This document shows, one piece after another, positions 1 through 8,684 of a DNA stretch of 64,000 bases. The position numbers and the translations under genes were made by a program. Below the pieces are notes generated by a model that did not search any database, had not been told where the DNA came from, and was given only the letters and a program-made list of their open reading frames with translations. Positions within the stretch are counted from its first letter, which is position 1, and every line of letters begins with the position of its first letter. The stretch comes from Ulvibacter antarcticus (GTDB taxonomy: Bacteria; Bacteroidota; Bacteroidia; Flavobacteriales; Flavobacteriaceae): NCBI RefSeq assembly GCF_003688405.1, contig NZ_REFC01000014.1, forward strand, positions 248,001 to 312,000. The letters are read 5' to 3'.

Positions 1-630
1 GGCCGTTGGGCCTTCTCCGTGTACTATGTTTAATACTCCTTTTGGTAATCCTGCTTTAGTGCATATTTCACCTAGCAAAAAAGCTGTCATTGGCGTCACT
101 TCACTTGGTTTAGCAACAACAGTATTTCCTGCAGCGATAGCAGGGGCAATCTTCCATGTGAAAAGATATAATGGTAAATTCCAAGGCGAAATGCATCCCA
201 CTACACCAATGGGTTGTCGTAAGGTGAAATTCATCGTGTTTAAGCCAACACTTTCATGAGCCTCACTTGAAAATTGTGTGATTGCATTTGCAAAGAATCG
301 AAAATTACTAGATGCTCTGGGAATATCAACAGTTAACGCCAGACTTAGTGGTTTGCCATTATCCATGGCTTCAGCGTTCGCAAGTTTCAATAAATTATCT
401 TCAATTAAATCTGCGATTTTGAGCATAATACGACTTCGCTCATCGATGGTGGTATTTGACCATGATTTGAAAGCTTCTTTTGCAGCCACATAAGCCTGCT
501 CAATATCACGGGCTTCAGACTTTGCAATTTTTGAGTACACCTCTCCATTGGATGGATTGTAATTATCCAACCATTTACCGGAAATTGGTTCACAATAGCT
601 TCCGTTGATGTAGTTTAGAACCTTAATCAT
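1..630 (-). CDS. Aldehyde dehydrogenase, N-terminal 210 residues (probable 2-aminomuconate semialdehyde dehydrogenase)
   Basis: The gene is cut by the left edge of the window, so only the NAD-binding N-terminal part is visible. It contains the ALDH signature run GVVGCISPWNLPLYLFTWK followed by APAIAAGNTVVAKPSEVTP, which lines the cofactor site. The catalytic Cys and Glu lie outside the window. The start ATG at 630 overlaps the stop of the esterase gene by 8 bases (ATGATTAA), so the genes are translationally coupled. Position behind kynU, kmo and a RidA-type deaminase suggests oxidation of 2-aminomuconate semialdehyde in the kynurenine meta-cleavage route. The family is certain; the substrate is inferred from neighbours. 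Confidence 0.9.
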   Translation of the reverse strand, partial: MIKVLNYINGSYCEPISGKWLDNYNPSNGEVYSKIAKSEARDIEQAYVAAKEAFKSWSNTTIDERSRIMLKIADLIEDNLLKLANAEAMDNGKPLSLALTVDIPRASSNFRFFANAITQFSSEAHESVGLNTMNFTLRQPIGVVGCISPWNLPLYLFTWKIAPAIAAGNTVVAKPSEVTPMTAFLLGEICTKAGLPKGVLNIVHGEGPTA

Positions 631-1465
631 TTTTCTTTTCTTTATAAGACATTCGTTCAAATGCATGGTATACAGCTAGATGGAGAGCGTCTCCGTGATT
701 TTGTTGCTGTAATAATTCAAAATATAAATTTGAGGATGTGTTTTTTGCTGTCTCTAGTTTGTTCTTTAATCTATAGGCTAAGCGCTCCATCGGTTGTCCC
801 TCCTTGCCAACAGCTAAGTAAATAAACTTTTTAGAAGTATTTTCTTTAAGTGAATATTTTAGTAAAGATTCGTCATCCCACCACAAACTAGGACTCACAA
901 TTACATAATTGTTGAAGAGATCAGGTTTTTTAAATAGTATTTCAGTTGCAAGTAATCCACCAAGGGATTGACCAATTAATGTGTTTTGATCATTTACTCT
1001 GTAATTCGAGGTCACTAAAGGCTGAAGTTCTTTTTCAATAAATTCAATGAAGTTTCCAGATTCACCAGCCGTTGGGTACTCTAGTTTATCTTGCATATTG
1101 TTCGATTTATAAGTGAAATCACGGCTTCTATCTATGTTTGAAATACCTACAACAATCGTTTCCGTAATCATATCGATCCAAGAAAATGAAGCAAACTGTA
1201 CTAAACCTGAAATATGTACAAAATCTTCATGTGCAGAGCCATCTAACAAGTAAATGACAGGGTATTTTTTTTCGGAAAGTTCCGAATAACTTATTGGTAA
1301 ATAGATATTAAGTATTCTATTCTCTTTCAATATTTTTGAATAAAATCTTACACTTTCACCAATTGCAAAAGGAACTTTTTCGATACTGACTTTTTGAGTT
1401 TGTGCAAAGATCGATTGAGTAATAATTACTGAAATCAAAATTGATAATGCCAAAATTCGTCTCAT
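623..1465 (-). CDS. Secreted alpha/beta hydrolase, esterase D/Fes-like family
   Basis: This is a 280-residue protein. I chose the ATG at 1465 because it begins a signal peptide (MRRILALSILISV, ending near IFAQ); an upstream in-frame start would run into ridA. A nucleophile elbow GQSLGG places the catalytic Ser at about residue 167, and a C-terminal NHGDALH supplies a likely catalytic His. The fold resembles PF00756 esterases (enterobactin esterase and esterase D types). It sits between the deaminase and the aldehyde dehydrogenase of a kynurenine operon. An exported esterase has no obvious step in that cytoplasmic pathway, so its role there is unknown. Confidence 0.85.
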   Translation of the reverse strand: MRRILALSILISVIITQSIFAQTQKVSIEKVPFAIGESVRFYSKILKENRILNIYLPISYSELSEKKYPVIYLLDGSAHEDFVHISGLVQFASFSWIDMITETIVVGISNIDRSRDFTYKSNNMQDKLEYPTAGESGNFIEFIEKELQPLVTSNYRVNDQNTLIGQSLGGLLATEILFKKPDLFNNYVIVSPSLWWDDESLLKYSLKENTSKKFIYLAVGKEGQPMERLAYRLKNKLETAKNTSSNLYFELLQQQNHGDALHLAVYHAFERMSYKEKKND

Positions 1466-1472
1466 GATTAAT

Positions 1473-1895
1473 TTATTTCGGTTTGAATGCCATCGCCTTG
1501 ATCTCAATTACGAGATTAGGATGTGGCAACTGGTGCACAGCGACTGTAGTTCTCGTAGGTCCTGTTTCTTTGTCAAAATATTGGGCATAGACTTCATTGT
1601 AACCCGCAAAATCATTCATATTCACTAAAAAAGAAGTGACATCAACGACATCGGCCATAGTCGCTCCTTCTAATGCCAGATAATCCTTAATATTTTCAAG
1701 TACCGCTCGCGTTTGCTCCTTTACATCCAATCGCATCGTTCCCATCTCGTCCACCTTGTGTACACCTGCAAAACTATTGTCCGGCAACCTTGAACTGGTT
1801 CCCGACATAAAAATAAAATCTCCAACTCGTTTAACATGCGGATAGGCACCTCTTGGTGTTGCTTTTCCCTCTACTAATCTGCTTTTGTTTGTCAT
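1473..1895 (-). CDS. RidA/YjgF family protein, probable 2-aminomuconate deaminase
   Basis: This 140-residue RidA-fold protein starts at the ATG at 1895 ([10 protein letters not shown]). A longer in-frame version would translate a palindromic intergenic repeat and is unlikely. It has the family core [12 protein letters not shown] and the conserved Arg in [13 protein letters not shown] near the C-terminus. General RidA proteins hydrolyse reactive enamines, while a subgroup deaminates 2-aminomuconate in tryptophan and nitrobenzene catabolism. Its place between kmo and an aldehyde dehydrogenase favours the second role. It ends 7 bases before the esterase start. Confidence 0.88.
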   Translation of the reverse strand: MTNKSRLVEGKATPRGAYPHVKRVGDFIFMSGTSSRLPDNSFAGVHKVDEMGTMRLDVKEQTRAVLENIKDYLALEGATMADVVDVTSFLVNMNDFAGYNEVYAQYFDKETGPTRTTVAVHQLPHPNLVIEIKAMAFKPK

Positions 1896-1904
1896 TTTAA
1901 GTTC

Positions 1905-1925
1905 TGCTCGAGCGCAGTCGAGACC
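1905..1925. repeat. Short palindromic intergenic repeat
   Basis: CTCGA and TCGAG flank GCGCAG, giving a small hairpin in the 84-base gap between kmo and ridA. The word CTCGACTGCGCTCGAG on the minus strand looks like a repeat that recurs in intergenic gaps of Flavobacteriaceae. Inside an operon it could act as an mRNA processing or stability element. Confidence 0.5.
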
Positions 1926-1979
1926 TATTTTATTGAACACTAATTATCCCTACAACTGCGCTGGCAGAGCTATTGGAAT

Positions 1980-3398
1980 TTACTTTAAATTGCGCACTAC
2001 AGCATCGTCATGCAGTACATCTTTGGTTTCTTTTTTAACTATGGCTAGCTTCTCTTCCAAGCTCATCTCTTCTGTTAGTTTGCCATCGTCGATTAAGTTT
2101 AATATTGCCTTGTCTTGAGCTCTTCCTCGTTTTAAGGCTTCCTCGTAGGTAATCTTCTCATTGAAAGTCACCAAGGAATATTTAGAGTAGTAATCCATAG
2201 GAAACTCAGCTTCAAATGACATTTCAAGTTTTCTTTTCTTCTGAAACAACTCACTAGCCGTATGTTCTTTCATCTCATGAAAATTATCTACAGCCAAATC
2301 TGCGATTGCATTTGTATCTTTTAATCTATTCTTTTCGTATTCAGAGAAAACAGTATTCCAATTTGTTGAACCATTTTCTTTTCCTTCGAAGCTTTCCAGA
2401 ATTTCATCAAATACCACCACATCTTCAAAAGAAGCGTTCATCCCTTGTCCGTAAAAAGGAACTATGGCATGTGCCGCATCCCCCATGATTAAAGATTTTC
2501 CGTAGCAATTCCAGGGAGAGCATTTAATGGTGCCTAACGGACCTGTTGGATTCGCGAAGAACTGTTCGGCTAGATTAGGCATTAGTGTTAAAGCATCCGG
2601 AAATTCCTTTTTAAAATAACTTAATACACTATCTGCCGTCGTAAGCTTATCAAAACAATACTCGCTATTGGAGTATGGTAGAAATAAAGTAACTGTAAAA
2701 CTACCGTCTAAATTGGGTAGTGCGATCAGCATATCTTCACCTCTTGGCCAAATATGTAGCGCTCCCTTATCGGCACGATATTTTCCTTCTTTAGTAGCCG
2801 GTATTTCAAGTTCCTTATAACCATGCGTAAGCCATTGTTGTGAAAAACTAAACAAAAATTTCTTATGATTAAACATGCTTTTTCTCACCGAAGAGCCGGC
2901 GCCGTCAGTTCCAATTAGAATATCTGCACTATAATTGACTTCTTTTCCGGTACTGTAATTCTTAAAAGTTCCTGAGGCATTTTCCAGATCTACCGATTTA
3001 CAGCCATGATTAAAAATTATCTCAACGTTAGACATTTGTTCGGCGGCATCAAGCAGCAACATATTGAGTCCAGGGCGTGAAATAGAGTTGATATATTCAT
3101 TAGATCGACCACTATATTTGCTCAAAAAAGTGTTTCCTTGTCGGTCATGTATCATACGACCATGCATAGGAATACATAGTTTTTTTGCTTCAGAATCTAT
3201 ACCCGCTAATCGTAAACCTCTCAAACCTCGATCTGAAAGTGCTAAATTAATCGACCTTCCTGCATCTTGTTCAACTTGACGAAGATCGGGTCGTTTTTCG
3301 ATTAGGGTTACCATATATCCGCGTTGTGCTAATCTAAGAGTTAAAAGGCTCCCGCAAAGACCTGCGCCAACAATCAAAATGTGTTCTTTAATTTTCAT
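1980..3398 (-). CDS. kmo: Kynurenine 3-monooxygenase
   Basis: This FAD-dependent hydroxylase converts L-kynurenine to 3-hydroxykynurenine with NADPH and O2. The start at 3398 gives 472 residues beginning MKIKEHILIVGAG, with the Rossmann motif GAGLCG at residues 11-16. The FAD-ribityl motif GDAAHAIVPFYGQGMN lies near residue 306, followed by a helical C-terminal region as in known KMOs. An in-frame ATG eight codons upstream exists but adds no conserved sequence. It is the second gene of the operon, 89 bases after kynU. I am very sure of the assignment. Confidence 0.96.
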   Translation of the reverse strand: MKIKEHILIVGAGLCGSLLTLRLAQRGYMVTLIEKRPDLRQVEQDAGRSINLALSDRGLRGLRLAGIDSEAKKLCIPMHGRMIHDRQGNTFLSKYSGRSNEYINSISRPGLNMLLLDAAEQMSNVEIIFNHGCKSVDLENASGTFKNYSTGKEVNYSADILIGTDGAGSSVRKSMFNHKKFLFSFSQQWLTHGYKELEIPATKEGKYRADKGALHIWPRGEDMLIALPNLDGSFTVTLFLPYSNSEYCFDKLTTADSVLSYFKKEFPDALTLMPNLAEQFFANPTGPLGTIKCSPWNCYGKSLIMGDAAHAIVPFYGQGMNASFEDVVVFDEILESFEGKENGSTNWNTVFSEYEKNRLKDTNAIADLAVDNFHEMKEHTASELFQKKRKLEMSFEAEFPMDYYSKYSLVTFNEKITYEEALKRGRAQDKAILNLIDDGKLTEEMSLEEKLAIVKKETKDVLHDDAVVRNLK

Positions 3399-3487
3399 AG
3401 TGTTCTTCAAACTGAAGATCAATTTTAAGTGAATATTAATTTACGGTCAAGCAACTTGTTCGATTGTTATAAATCGGATTTGCATGA

Positions 3488-4750
3488 CTAATCTAAAGTA
3501 TCTTTTAAGCGAGTTGCAAAGTGAAATACATCTTCATAACTATTATAAAGTGGTGCAGGCGCCACCCGAATTACATCAGGTTCGCGCCAATCACTAATTA
3601 CTCCGGCTTCCGTTAACTTTGTATGTAAACTTTTGTCAGCACTTTTTACTTGAATCGATAATTGGCAACCACGCTCATCAGGATTTCTTGGGGTGATTAT
3701 AGATATTCTATCATCCTTGAGATCATCAATTAAAAATTCTAGAAAACCGGTTAATGTCACCGATTTTTTCCGAAGATTATCAAATCCTGCTTCTGCAAAA
3801 GTATCCAGAGATGCTCGTATGGCAGCCATCGATAAAATTGGCGGATTACTTAATTGCCATCCTTCCGCGCCCGATAAGGCATCGAATTCGTGCCTCATAT
3901 TAAATCGTGTCTCTTTGTTATGTCCCCACCAGCCGGCAAATCGTTTTAAATCCTTATCATCGGCATGACGCTCGTGAACAAAGCAGCCTCCCAAACTTCC
4001 AGGGCCACTATTAAGATATTTATAAGTACACCAAACCGCAAAATCCGCACCTGAAGCATGCAAGTTGGGTTGAATGTTTCCAACTCCATGTGCTAGATCG
4101 AATCCTACTTTAGTATTGTGTTTATGTCCTAATTCAACTATTTTTTTTAACGGGAAAGATTGCCCTGTGTAGTAATTCGTGCTTCCTATCATTAACAAGG
4201 CTATACTATCACCATGCTCTTTCATAATTAATTCAAGATCTTCAAAACGACATAACTCTTCTCCTTTTCTTGGCTTCCAAAGAATTAGTCCATCCTTGGG
4301 ATCGATATCATGGAATTTTAACTGACTTTCTACTGCGTATTTATCGCTTGGAAAAGCATCACTTTCAATGACAATTTTATATCTACTTTTTGTTGGTCTG
4401 AAGAAAGTAACCATCATTAAATGAAGGTTGGTGGTAAGAGTGTTCATAATCACTACTTCGGAAGGCTTTGCGCCTACAATCTTGGCCATATTAACCGAGA
4501 GAAATTCGTGATAAGGTAACCAGGGATGTTCTGCTTCAGTATGTCCTTCAACCCCAAGAGACGACCAATCTCTTAATTCCTTCTGAATATATTCTGATGC
4601 AGCCTTAGGTTGCAATCCGAGAGAATTTCCGCAGAGATAAACAAAAGGCTCACCTGAAGCACTTTTTGGAATATGAAATCTTTTTCTGAAAGACGCTAAT
4701 GCATCGGAAGCATCACATTTTCTGGCGTATTCTAAGCTGTTTTCGAACAT
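3488..4750 (-). CDS. kynU: Kynureninase
   Basis: This PLP enzyme cleaves kynurenine or 3-hydroxykynurenine to (3-hydroxy)anthranilate and alanine. The start at 4750 gives 420 residues, a normal length. Signature segments include CGNSLGLQP, the cofactor-binding FDLAHGVGN, and WCTYKYLNSGPGS with the Schiff-base Lys at residue 244. It is first in the operon and precedes kmo. No tryptophan dioxygenase or formamidase is in the window, and the downstream ring-cleavage genes would have to lie beyond the left edge or elsewhere. Confidence 0.96.
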   Translation of the reverse strand: MFENSLEYARKCDASDALASFRKRFHIPKSASGEPFVYLCGNSLGLQPKAASEYIQKELRDWSSLGVEGHTEAEHPWLPYHEFLSVNMAKIVGAKPSEVVIMNTLTTNLHLMMVTFFRPTKSRYKIVIESDAFPSDKYAVESQLKFHDIDPKDGLILWKPRKGEELCRFEDLELIMKEHGDSIALLMIGSTNYYTGQSFPLKKIVELGHKHNTKVGFDLAHGVGNIQPNLHASGADFAVWCTYKYLNSGPGSLGGCFVHERHADDKDLKRFAGWWGHNKETRFNMRHEFDALSGAEGWQLSNPPILSMAAIRASLDTFAEAGFDNLRKKSVTLTGFLEFLIDDLKDDRISIITPRNPDERGCQLSIQVKSADKSLHTKLTEAGVISDWREPDVIRVAPAPLYNSYEDVFHFATRLKDTLD

Positions 4751-4777
4751 AATTTCGGACTGGTTTTCGGCTCTAAA

Positions 4778-4785
4778 CAAAAATA
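4778..4785 (-). promoter_or_regulatory. Putative -7 promoter box of the kynurenine operon
   Basis: On the minus strand this reads TATTTTTG, matching the Bacteroidetes -7 consensus TAnnTTTG. It lies 28 bases upstream of the kynU start. No clear -33 TTG was found at standard spacing, so support is moderate. Confidence 0.4.
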
Positions 4786-4843
4786 GGAATTATAATTTGA
4801 AGTAAGTATAAATTAGACCGTCCAGTTAAAAGTTAGTATGTCG

Positions 4844-4851
4844 TATATTTG
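4844..4851 (+). promoter_or_regulatory. Putative -7 promoter box for the haloperoxidase gene
   Basis: TATATTTG matches TAnnTTTG. It is about 150 bases upstream of the TTG start at 5002, and the resulting leader would contain the palindromic element at 4898-4953. Confidence 0.35.
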
Positions 4852-4897
4852 TGGCTGTTACTTAGAGCTTTTTCTAAATGTTAATTTGATATAAGTT

Positions 4898-4953
4898 GTC
4901 ACACTGAGCTTGTCGAAGTGCATTCTAAAAGTTTCTTCGACAGGCTCAGACAG
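4898..4953. repeat. Palindromic repeat (TGAGCTTGTCGAAG type)
   Basis: The left arm TGAGCTTGTCGAAG and the right arm CTTCGACAGGCTCA are inverted copies with one mismatch around a 16-base loop. The element falls in the 5' leader of the haloperoxidase gene and produces a spurious N-terminal extension if the open frame is read from its first possible start. Confidence 0.7.
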
Positions 4954-5001
4954 TTATTTATTAATTTAATTATCTTTTTCGATCACCTTAATAATATAGC
5001 A

Positions 5002-7161
5002 TTGAAAAAAATACTCACTTTATTTTTTGTGATTGGTTGTTCCTTAACAATTTTCGGACAGTCTATTGCGCGTCAATGGAACGAAGAAGTGTTAAACGGA
5101 ATTCGTAACGATTTTGCGCGCCCAACAGTTCATGCTCGAAATCTTTTCCACACCTCTGTCGCTATGTACGACGCATGGGCTGTCTTCGACCCAAATGCAG
5201 ATACTTTTTTCCTTGATAAGGAAGTAGGTGGTTTTTATTGTGAGTTCGAAGGTTTTTCGCCAGCAGGAGATCCTTCCGAAGCGAGAAAAAAAGCGATTAG
5301 TTATGCAGTGTATCGTCTTATTCGTCATCGCTTTTCCGAAGCACCCAGGAAAGAGAATATATTTACTTCGATAGATGCCTTGATGCAAAATTTGGGCTAT
5401 GACTTAAATTATACCTCAGTCGATTATAACAATGGAGATGGAGCAGCCTTAGGAAATTATATCGCAGCGCAGTTAATTGCATTCGGATTACAAGATGGTT
5501 CTAACGAAGCATTAGGCTATGAAAATCAGTCGTATGAACCTGTGAACGAACCATTAAATACCGATATTTCGGGAAATCCTACTATTGCAAATCCCAATCA
5601 TTGGCAGCCTCTAAGGGTTGAAAACTGGATAGATCAAAGTGGAAATACAATCCCAGGTGGGCAACCTCCTTTTTTAGGTCCGGAATGGGGAAGTGTGATA
5701 CCCTTTTCGTTACAAGAGGAAGAAAAAACGATTAATACGGTTAATGGAAATGATTATGTAATTTATCATGATCCCGGTCAACCTTCATATATTCAGGACG
5801 GATTGGGCATGGATGATCCTTATAAATGGGGCTTTTCATTGGTCGCGGCCTGGAGTTCGCATATGGATCCTGCGGATGGAGTCATGATCGATATCTCACC
5901 GGCCGCCATTGGAAATTACGACTCAACTAATTTCCCGACCACCTTCAACGGGTTTAAAACATTCTATAATTATCAAGATGGTGGAGATCCAAGTCATGGT
6001 CGTACTATTAATCCAGTAAGCTCTTTGCCATATGAACCAAATATGGTATTGAGAGGTGATTATACGCGGGTATTGGCTGAGTTTTGGGCAGATGGCCCCG
6101 AAAGTGAGACACCCCCCGGACATTGGTTTACACTTTTAAATTATGTTAGTGATCAACCGCAATTGGCTAAGAAATTTAAAGGTAGAGGAAGGGTGTTAAC
6201 AGATCTTGAATGGGATATAAAAGGCTATTTTATTCTAGGTGGAGCCATGCATGATGTTGCAGTTACCTCTTGGGGTTTAAAAGGGTATTACGATTATATA
6301 AGACCGATAAGCGCGATTCGGTATATGGCAGATAACGGACAGTCGTCTGATTCAAATTTATTAAATTACAATCCGCACGGTATGCCTTTGAGCCCAGGCA
6401 TGATTGAAGTCGTTCAGGAAGGTGATCCTTTGGCGGGAGCCTTTAATGAAAATGTTGGTAAAATTAAATTGTTTGCTTGGCGAGGCCCTGGTGTTATCGC
6501 TGATCCCAATACTGATGTTGCAGGGGTGGGTTGGATCTTTGCCGATGAATGGTTTCCATATCAAAGGCCATCTTTTGTTACACCCCCATTCGCAGGATAT
6601 GTTTCAGGTCATTCCACTTTTTCGAGAGCCGCTGCCGAAATACTCACGCTTTTTACCGGCGATGCGTTTTTTCCCGGCGGAATGGGAACGTTTAATGCAC
6701 CTGCAGATAGTTTTTTAAAGTTTGAAAAAGGGCCATCAGCCGATGTGCAATTACAATGGGCTACGTATCGTGATGCTAGTGACCAGACAAGTTTGTCACG
6801 AATTTGGGGAGGAATTCATCCGCCAATCGATGATATTCCGGGGCGAATACTTGGTGAAAAAATTGGACATGAAGCATTTCGCTTTGCAGAACGTTATTTT
6901 ACAGCTGCATTAGCTTCGGAAGGGGCTCTATTTCCAAATCCAGCAACAGAAGAAGTGATTTTATTTTACCATACTGAGGCACAAACGCAACTCACATTTT
7001 ATGATCTTTTAGGAAGAAGCATTCATGAAGTAGCTGTCCAATTCGACACTGAAGATCGATGCAACCTGAATGTTTCGGCCTTTGAACAGGGAGTTTATTT
7101 TGTTGTTCTGAAGGATAAGAATGATAAGATACTATTGACTAAGCGACTAATTAAGGAGTAA
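5002..7161 (+). CDS. Secreted vanadium-dependent haloperoxidase/PAP2-like protein with T9SS sorting domain
   Basis: I place the start at the TTG at 5002 (MKKILTLFFVIGCS, then IFGQ), which gives a clean signal peptide and 719 residues. An upstream ATG lies within a palindromic repeat. The vanadate/phosphate pocket of the PAP2-haloperoxidase superfamily is complete: K427 with RP at 434-435, SGH at 535-537, and SRIWGGIHPPID at 599-610 matching SR-x5-H-x3-D. The last 80 residues (from FPNPATEE, with FYDLLGR and GVYFVVL) form a type A T9SS sorting domain. It should therefore be secreted through the outer membrane. Halide oxidation or phosphatase activity cannot be separated by motif alone. Confidence 0.9.
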   Translation: MKKILTLFFVIGCSLTIFGQSIARQWNEEVLNGIRNDFARPTVHARNLFHTSVAMYDAWAVFDPNADTFFLDKEVGGFYCEFEGFSPAGDPSEARKKAISYAVYRLIRHRFSEAPRKENIFTSIDALMQNLGYDLNYTSVDYNNGDGAALGNYIAAQLIAFGLQDGSNEALGYENQSYEPVNEPLNTDISGNPTIANPNHWQPLRVENWIDQSGNTIPGGQPPFLGPEWGSVIPFSLQEEEKTINTVNGNDYVIYHDPGQPSYIQDGLGMDDPYKWGFSLVAAWSSHMDPADGVMIDISPAAIGNYDSTNFPTTFNGFKTFYNYQDGGDPSHGRTINPVSSLPYEPNMVLRGDYTRVLAEFWADGPESETPPGHWFTLLNYVSDQPQLAKKFKGRGRVLTDLEWDIKGYFILGGAMHDVAVTSWGLKGYYDYIRPISAIRYMADNGQSSDSNLLNYNPHGMPLSPGMIEVVQEGDPLAGAFNENVGKIKLFAWRGPGVIADPNTDVAGVGWIFADEWFPYQRPSFVTPPFAGYVSGHSTFSRAAAEILTLFTGDAFFPGGMGTFNAPADSFLKFEKGPSADVQLQWATYRDASDQTSLSRIWGGIHPPIDDIPGRILGEKIGHEAFRFAERYFTAALASEGALFPNPATEEVILFYHTEAQTQLTFYDLLGRSIHEVAVQFDTEDRCNLNVSAFEQGVYFVVLKDKNDKILLTKRLIKE

Positions 7162-7858
7162 GTTTCACAGAAATGTTTGTAAAATATAGTTTAAAATTGC
7201 CAGTGCTATCCTTGTGCATTTTTGCAATTTCAATTCCGTTAAAATTTTCATAATCTTCCCAGGTAGTTGTCATACTTGGTATGCTGTCATTCCCTTCACG
7301 GAAAACCCATTCTTTGATACGATAATCTTTTCCGAAGTAAAGATCATAGGCATCGCCCGGGGTATATCCTCCTTCATTTCCATAGGTAATTGTAAGTAGA
7401 TCTAGTGTATCTTTTGAAATAGGTGAAACCATATTTTTCTTTTCTGAAAATTCGGTGCCTTGATCCCAAACCAGATTATAAGGAGCTAATAGCCAGTATT
7501 TATCATTTATAAAGGCAGCATCTGTTTTTTTAATAATACTATCCATTTGTGATCGATTGTAACGTATAGTGTCTGAAGTAGAACGCATCATAACATCATT
7601 GGTCTTGGGCTTCCAATTCCATGAGCGTTCAAAATGATTTTCACCTCTGTCTACATTAAAGGTGAAGTTAATCTCTGAAACATTTTTCCAATGAGTCACT
7701 CCATTAGCGTAAGCAATCTGCTGGGCAGTTGTAAGATTAGGATTGGCATCATGATCAGGGATAAACTCTCTGGATCCTTTAGTATCGGCTTTATGATTGT
7801 TGTTATTGCAGGCAATTGTTGAAAGTGCAATACAAAGTATAAAAATCAGCTTTTTCAT
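7151..7858 (-). CDS. Lipoprotein of unknown function
   Basis: This 235-residue protein has a type II signal ending in the lipobox STIAC (Cys17), so it is probably anchored to a membrane. After an Asn-rich linker it is rich in Trp, Tyr and beta-strand segments, and I recognise no catalytic motif. The composition would suit a LolA-like or other ligand-binding beta fold, but that is a guess. Its 3' end overlaps the haloperoxidase gene by 11 bases in convergent orientation. Confidence 0.8.
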   Translation of the reverse strand: MKKLIFILCIALSTIACNNNNHKADTKGSREFIPDHDANPNLTTAQQIAYANGVTHWKNVSEINFTFNVDRGENHFERSWNWKPKTNDVMMRSTSDTIRYNRSQMDSIIKKTDAAFINDKYWLLAPYNLVWDQGTEFSEKKNMVSPISKDTLDLLTITYGNEGGYTPGDAYDLYFGKDYRIKEWVFREGNDSIPSMTTTWEDYENFNGIEIAKMHKDSTGNFKLYFTNISVKLTP

Positions 7859-7892
7859 AGTTTCTGAAATGTTTCAGTAAAAATAGTCAAAG

Positions 7893-7900
7893 TATTTTTG
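7893..7900 (+). promoter_or_regulatory. Putative -7 promoter box for the Fe-S/CDGSH gene
   Basis: TATTTTTG matches TAnnTTTG and is 27 bases upstream of the ATG at 7927, in the short divergent region shared with the lipoprotein gene. Confidence 0.45.
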
Positions 7901-7926
7901 AAGCAATAATTTTTGTATTTTTAAGT

Positions 7927-8349
7927 ATGGAAAAGCAAAAAGAATATTCGAACGGGGAGCTTACTGTAGTTTGGAAGCCAAATTTGTGTATACATTCGGC
8001 AAATTGTGTCCATGGTTCTCCCGATGTTTTTAAACCGAAAGACAAGCCTTGGATTCACCCGGAGAACTCTTCAACTGAAAAAATCAAAGCTACAATCGAT
8101 AACTGTCCTTCGGGGGCGCTTAGTTATTATATGAATGCAGTCGGTAAGCCTGCAACCACTTCCGAAGTTAGCGAAGAAAAAATCAAAATCGAAGTAATAA
8201 ATAAAGGACCATTAATGGTATATGGTACGTTGCATGTTAAGCATTTCGATGGAAGCGAAGAGACGAAGAAAAGAGTGACCGCGTTCTGTCGATGTGGACA
8301 TTCAGACAATAAACCTTTTTGTGATGGTTCACATAATACAGCATTGTGA
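7927..8349 (+). CDS. Two-cluster iron-sulfur protein: divergent 4Fe-4S domain plus CDGSH domain
   Basis: The protein has 140 residues. The N-terminal half is a Fer4_19-type mono-cluster domain with Cys at 21, 27 and 60 (DNCPSGAL). The C-terminal half is a CDGSH 2Fe-2S domain in which CRCGHSDNKPFCDGSH supplies the C121, C123, C132, H136 ligand set. CDGSH domains hold a redox-active, labile 2Fe-2S cluster through three Cys and one His. The gene overlaps the following GNAT gene by one base (TGATG), implying coupled expression. Its partner and pathway are not known. Confidence 0.9.
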   Translation: MEKQKEYSNGELTVVWKPNLCIHSANCVHGSPDVFKPKDKPWIHPENSSTEKIKATIDNCPSGALSYYMNAVGKPATTSEVSEEKIKIEVINKGPLMVYGTLHVKHFDGSEETKKRVTAFCRCGHSDNKPFCDGSHNTAL

Positions 8350-8639
8350 TGGAAGTGATTGTTTCAGAAAATAAAGAAAAGAAACGTTTCGAGGCAAAAG
8401 TCGAGGGAAATCTTGCGCTTATCGAATATATAAGGGCAGAGGATAAGGTGTATTTAACACATACTGAAGTCCCTAAGGCATTGGAAGGTAAAGGAGTGGC
8501 GTCATCTATGGCAAATCAAGTATTGCAGCAAATTAAAGATGAGAATTTAAAACTAGTGCCATTGTGCCCATTTATTGCGGCCTATCTAAAGCGGCATCCT
8601 GAATGGAAAGAACTCTTAGCGAAAGGATATAGCGTATAA
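8349..8639 (+). CDS. Small GNAT-like N-acetyltransferase (YjdJ/Gtn10 type)
   Basis: This 96-residue protein starts at the ATG at 8349, one base into the previous stop; an in-frame GTG lies one codon upstream. It matches the short acetyltransferase family: LALIEYI, then LTHTEVPKALEGKGVASSMA, where the GKGVAS segment is the acetyl-CoA pyrophosphate loop, then LCPFIAAYLKRHPEW. The substrate is unknown. Pairing with an Fe-S/CDGSH gene is the main context clue. Confidence 0.88.
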   Translation: MEVIVSENKEKKRFEAKVEGNLALIEYIRAEDKVYLTHTEVPKALEGKGVASSMANQVLQQIKDENLKLVPLCPFIAAYLKRHPEWKELLAKGYSV

Positions 8640-8667
8640 AAAAAGGCCCTATTTTTATAGGACCTTT
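8638..8667 (-). terminator. Intrinsic terminator of the small minus-strand genes
   Basis: Arms 8642-8651 and 8658-8667 pair fully on the minus strand if one G-U pair is allowed, and are followed there by seven U. On the plus strand the same stem has a C-A mismatch and no U-run, so it serves the minus-strand transcript. Confidence 0.7.
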
Positions 8668-8684
8668 AATCAATTATCAAGTTA

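Noticed and set aside
4918-5001. N-terminal extension of the haloperoxidase reading frame from an ATG at 4918
   Set aside because: It translates an intergenic palindromic repeat and would bury the signal peptide. The TTG at 5002 gives a clean signal sequence.
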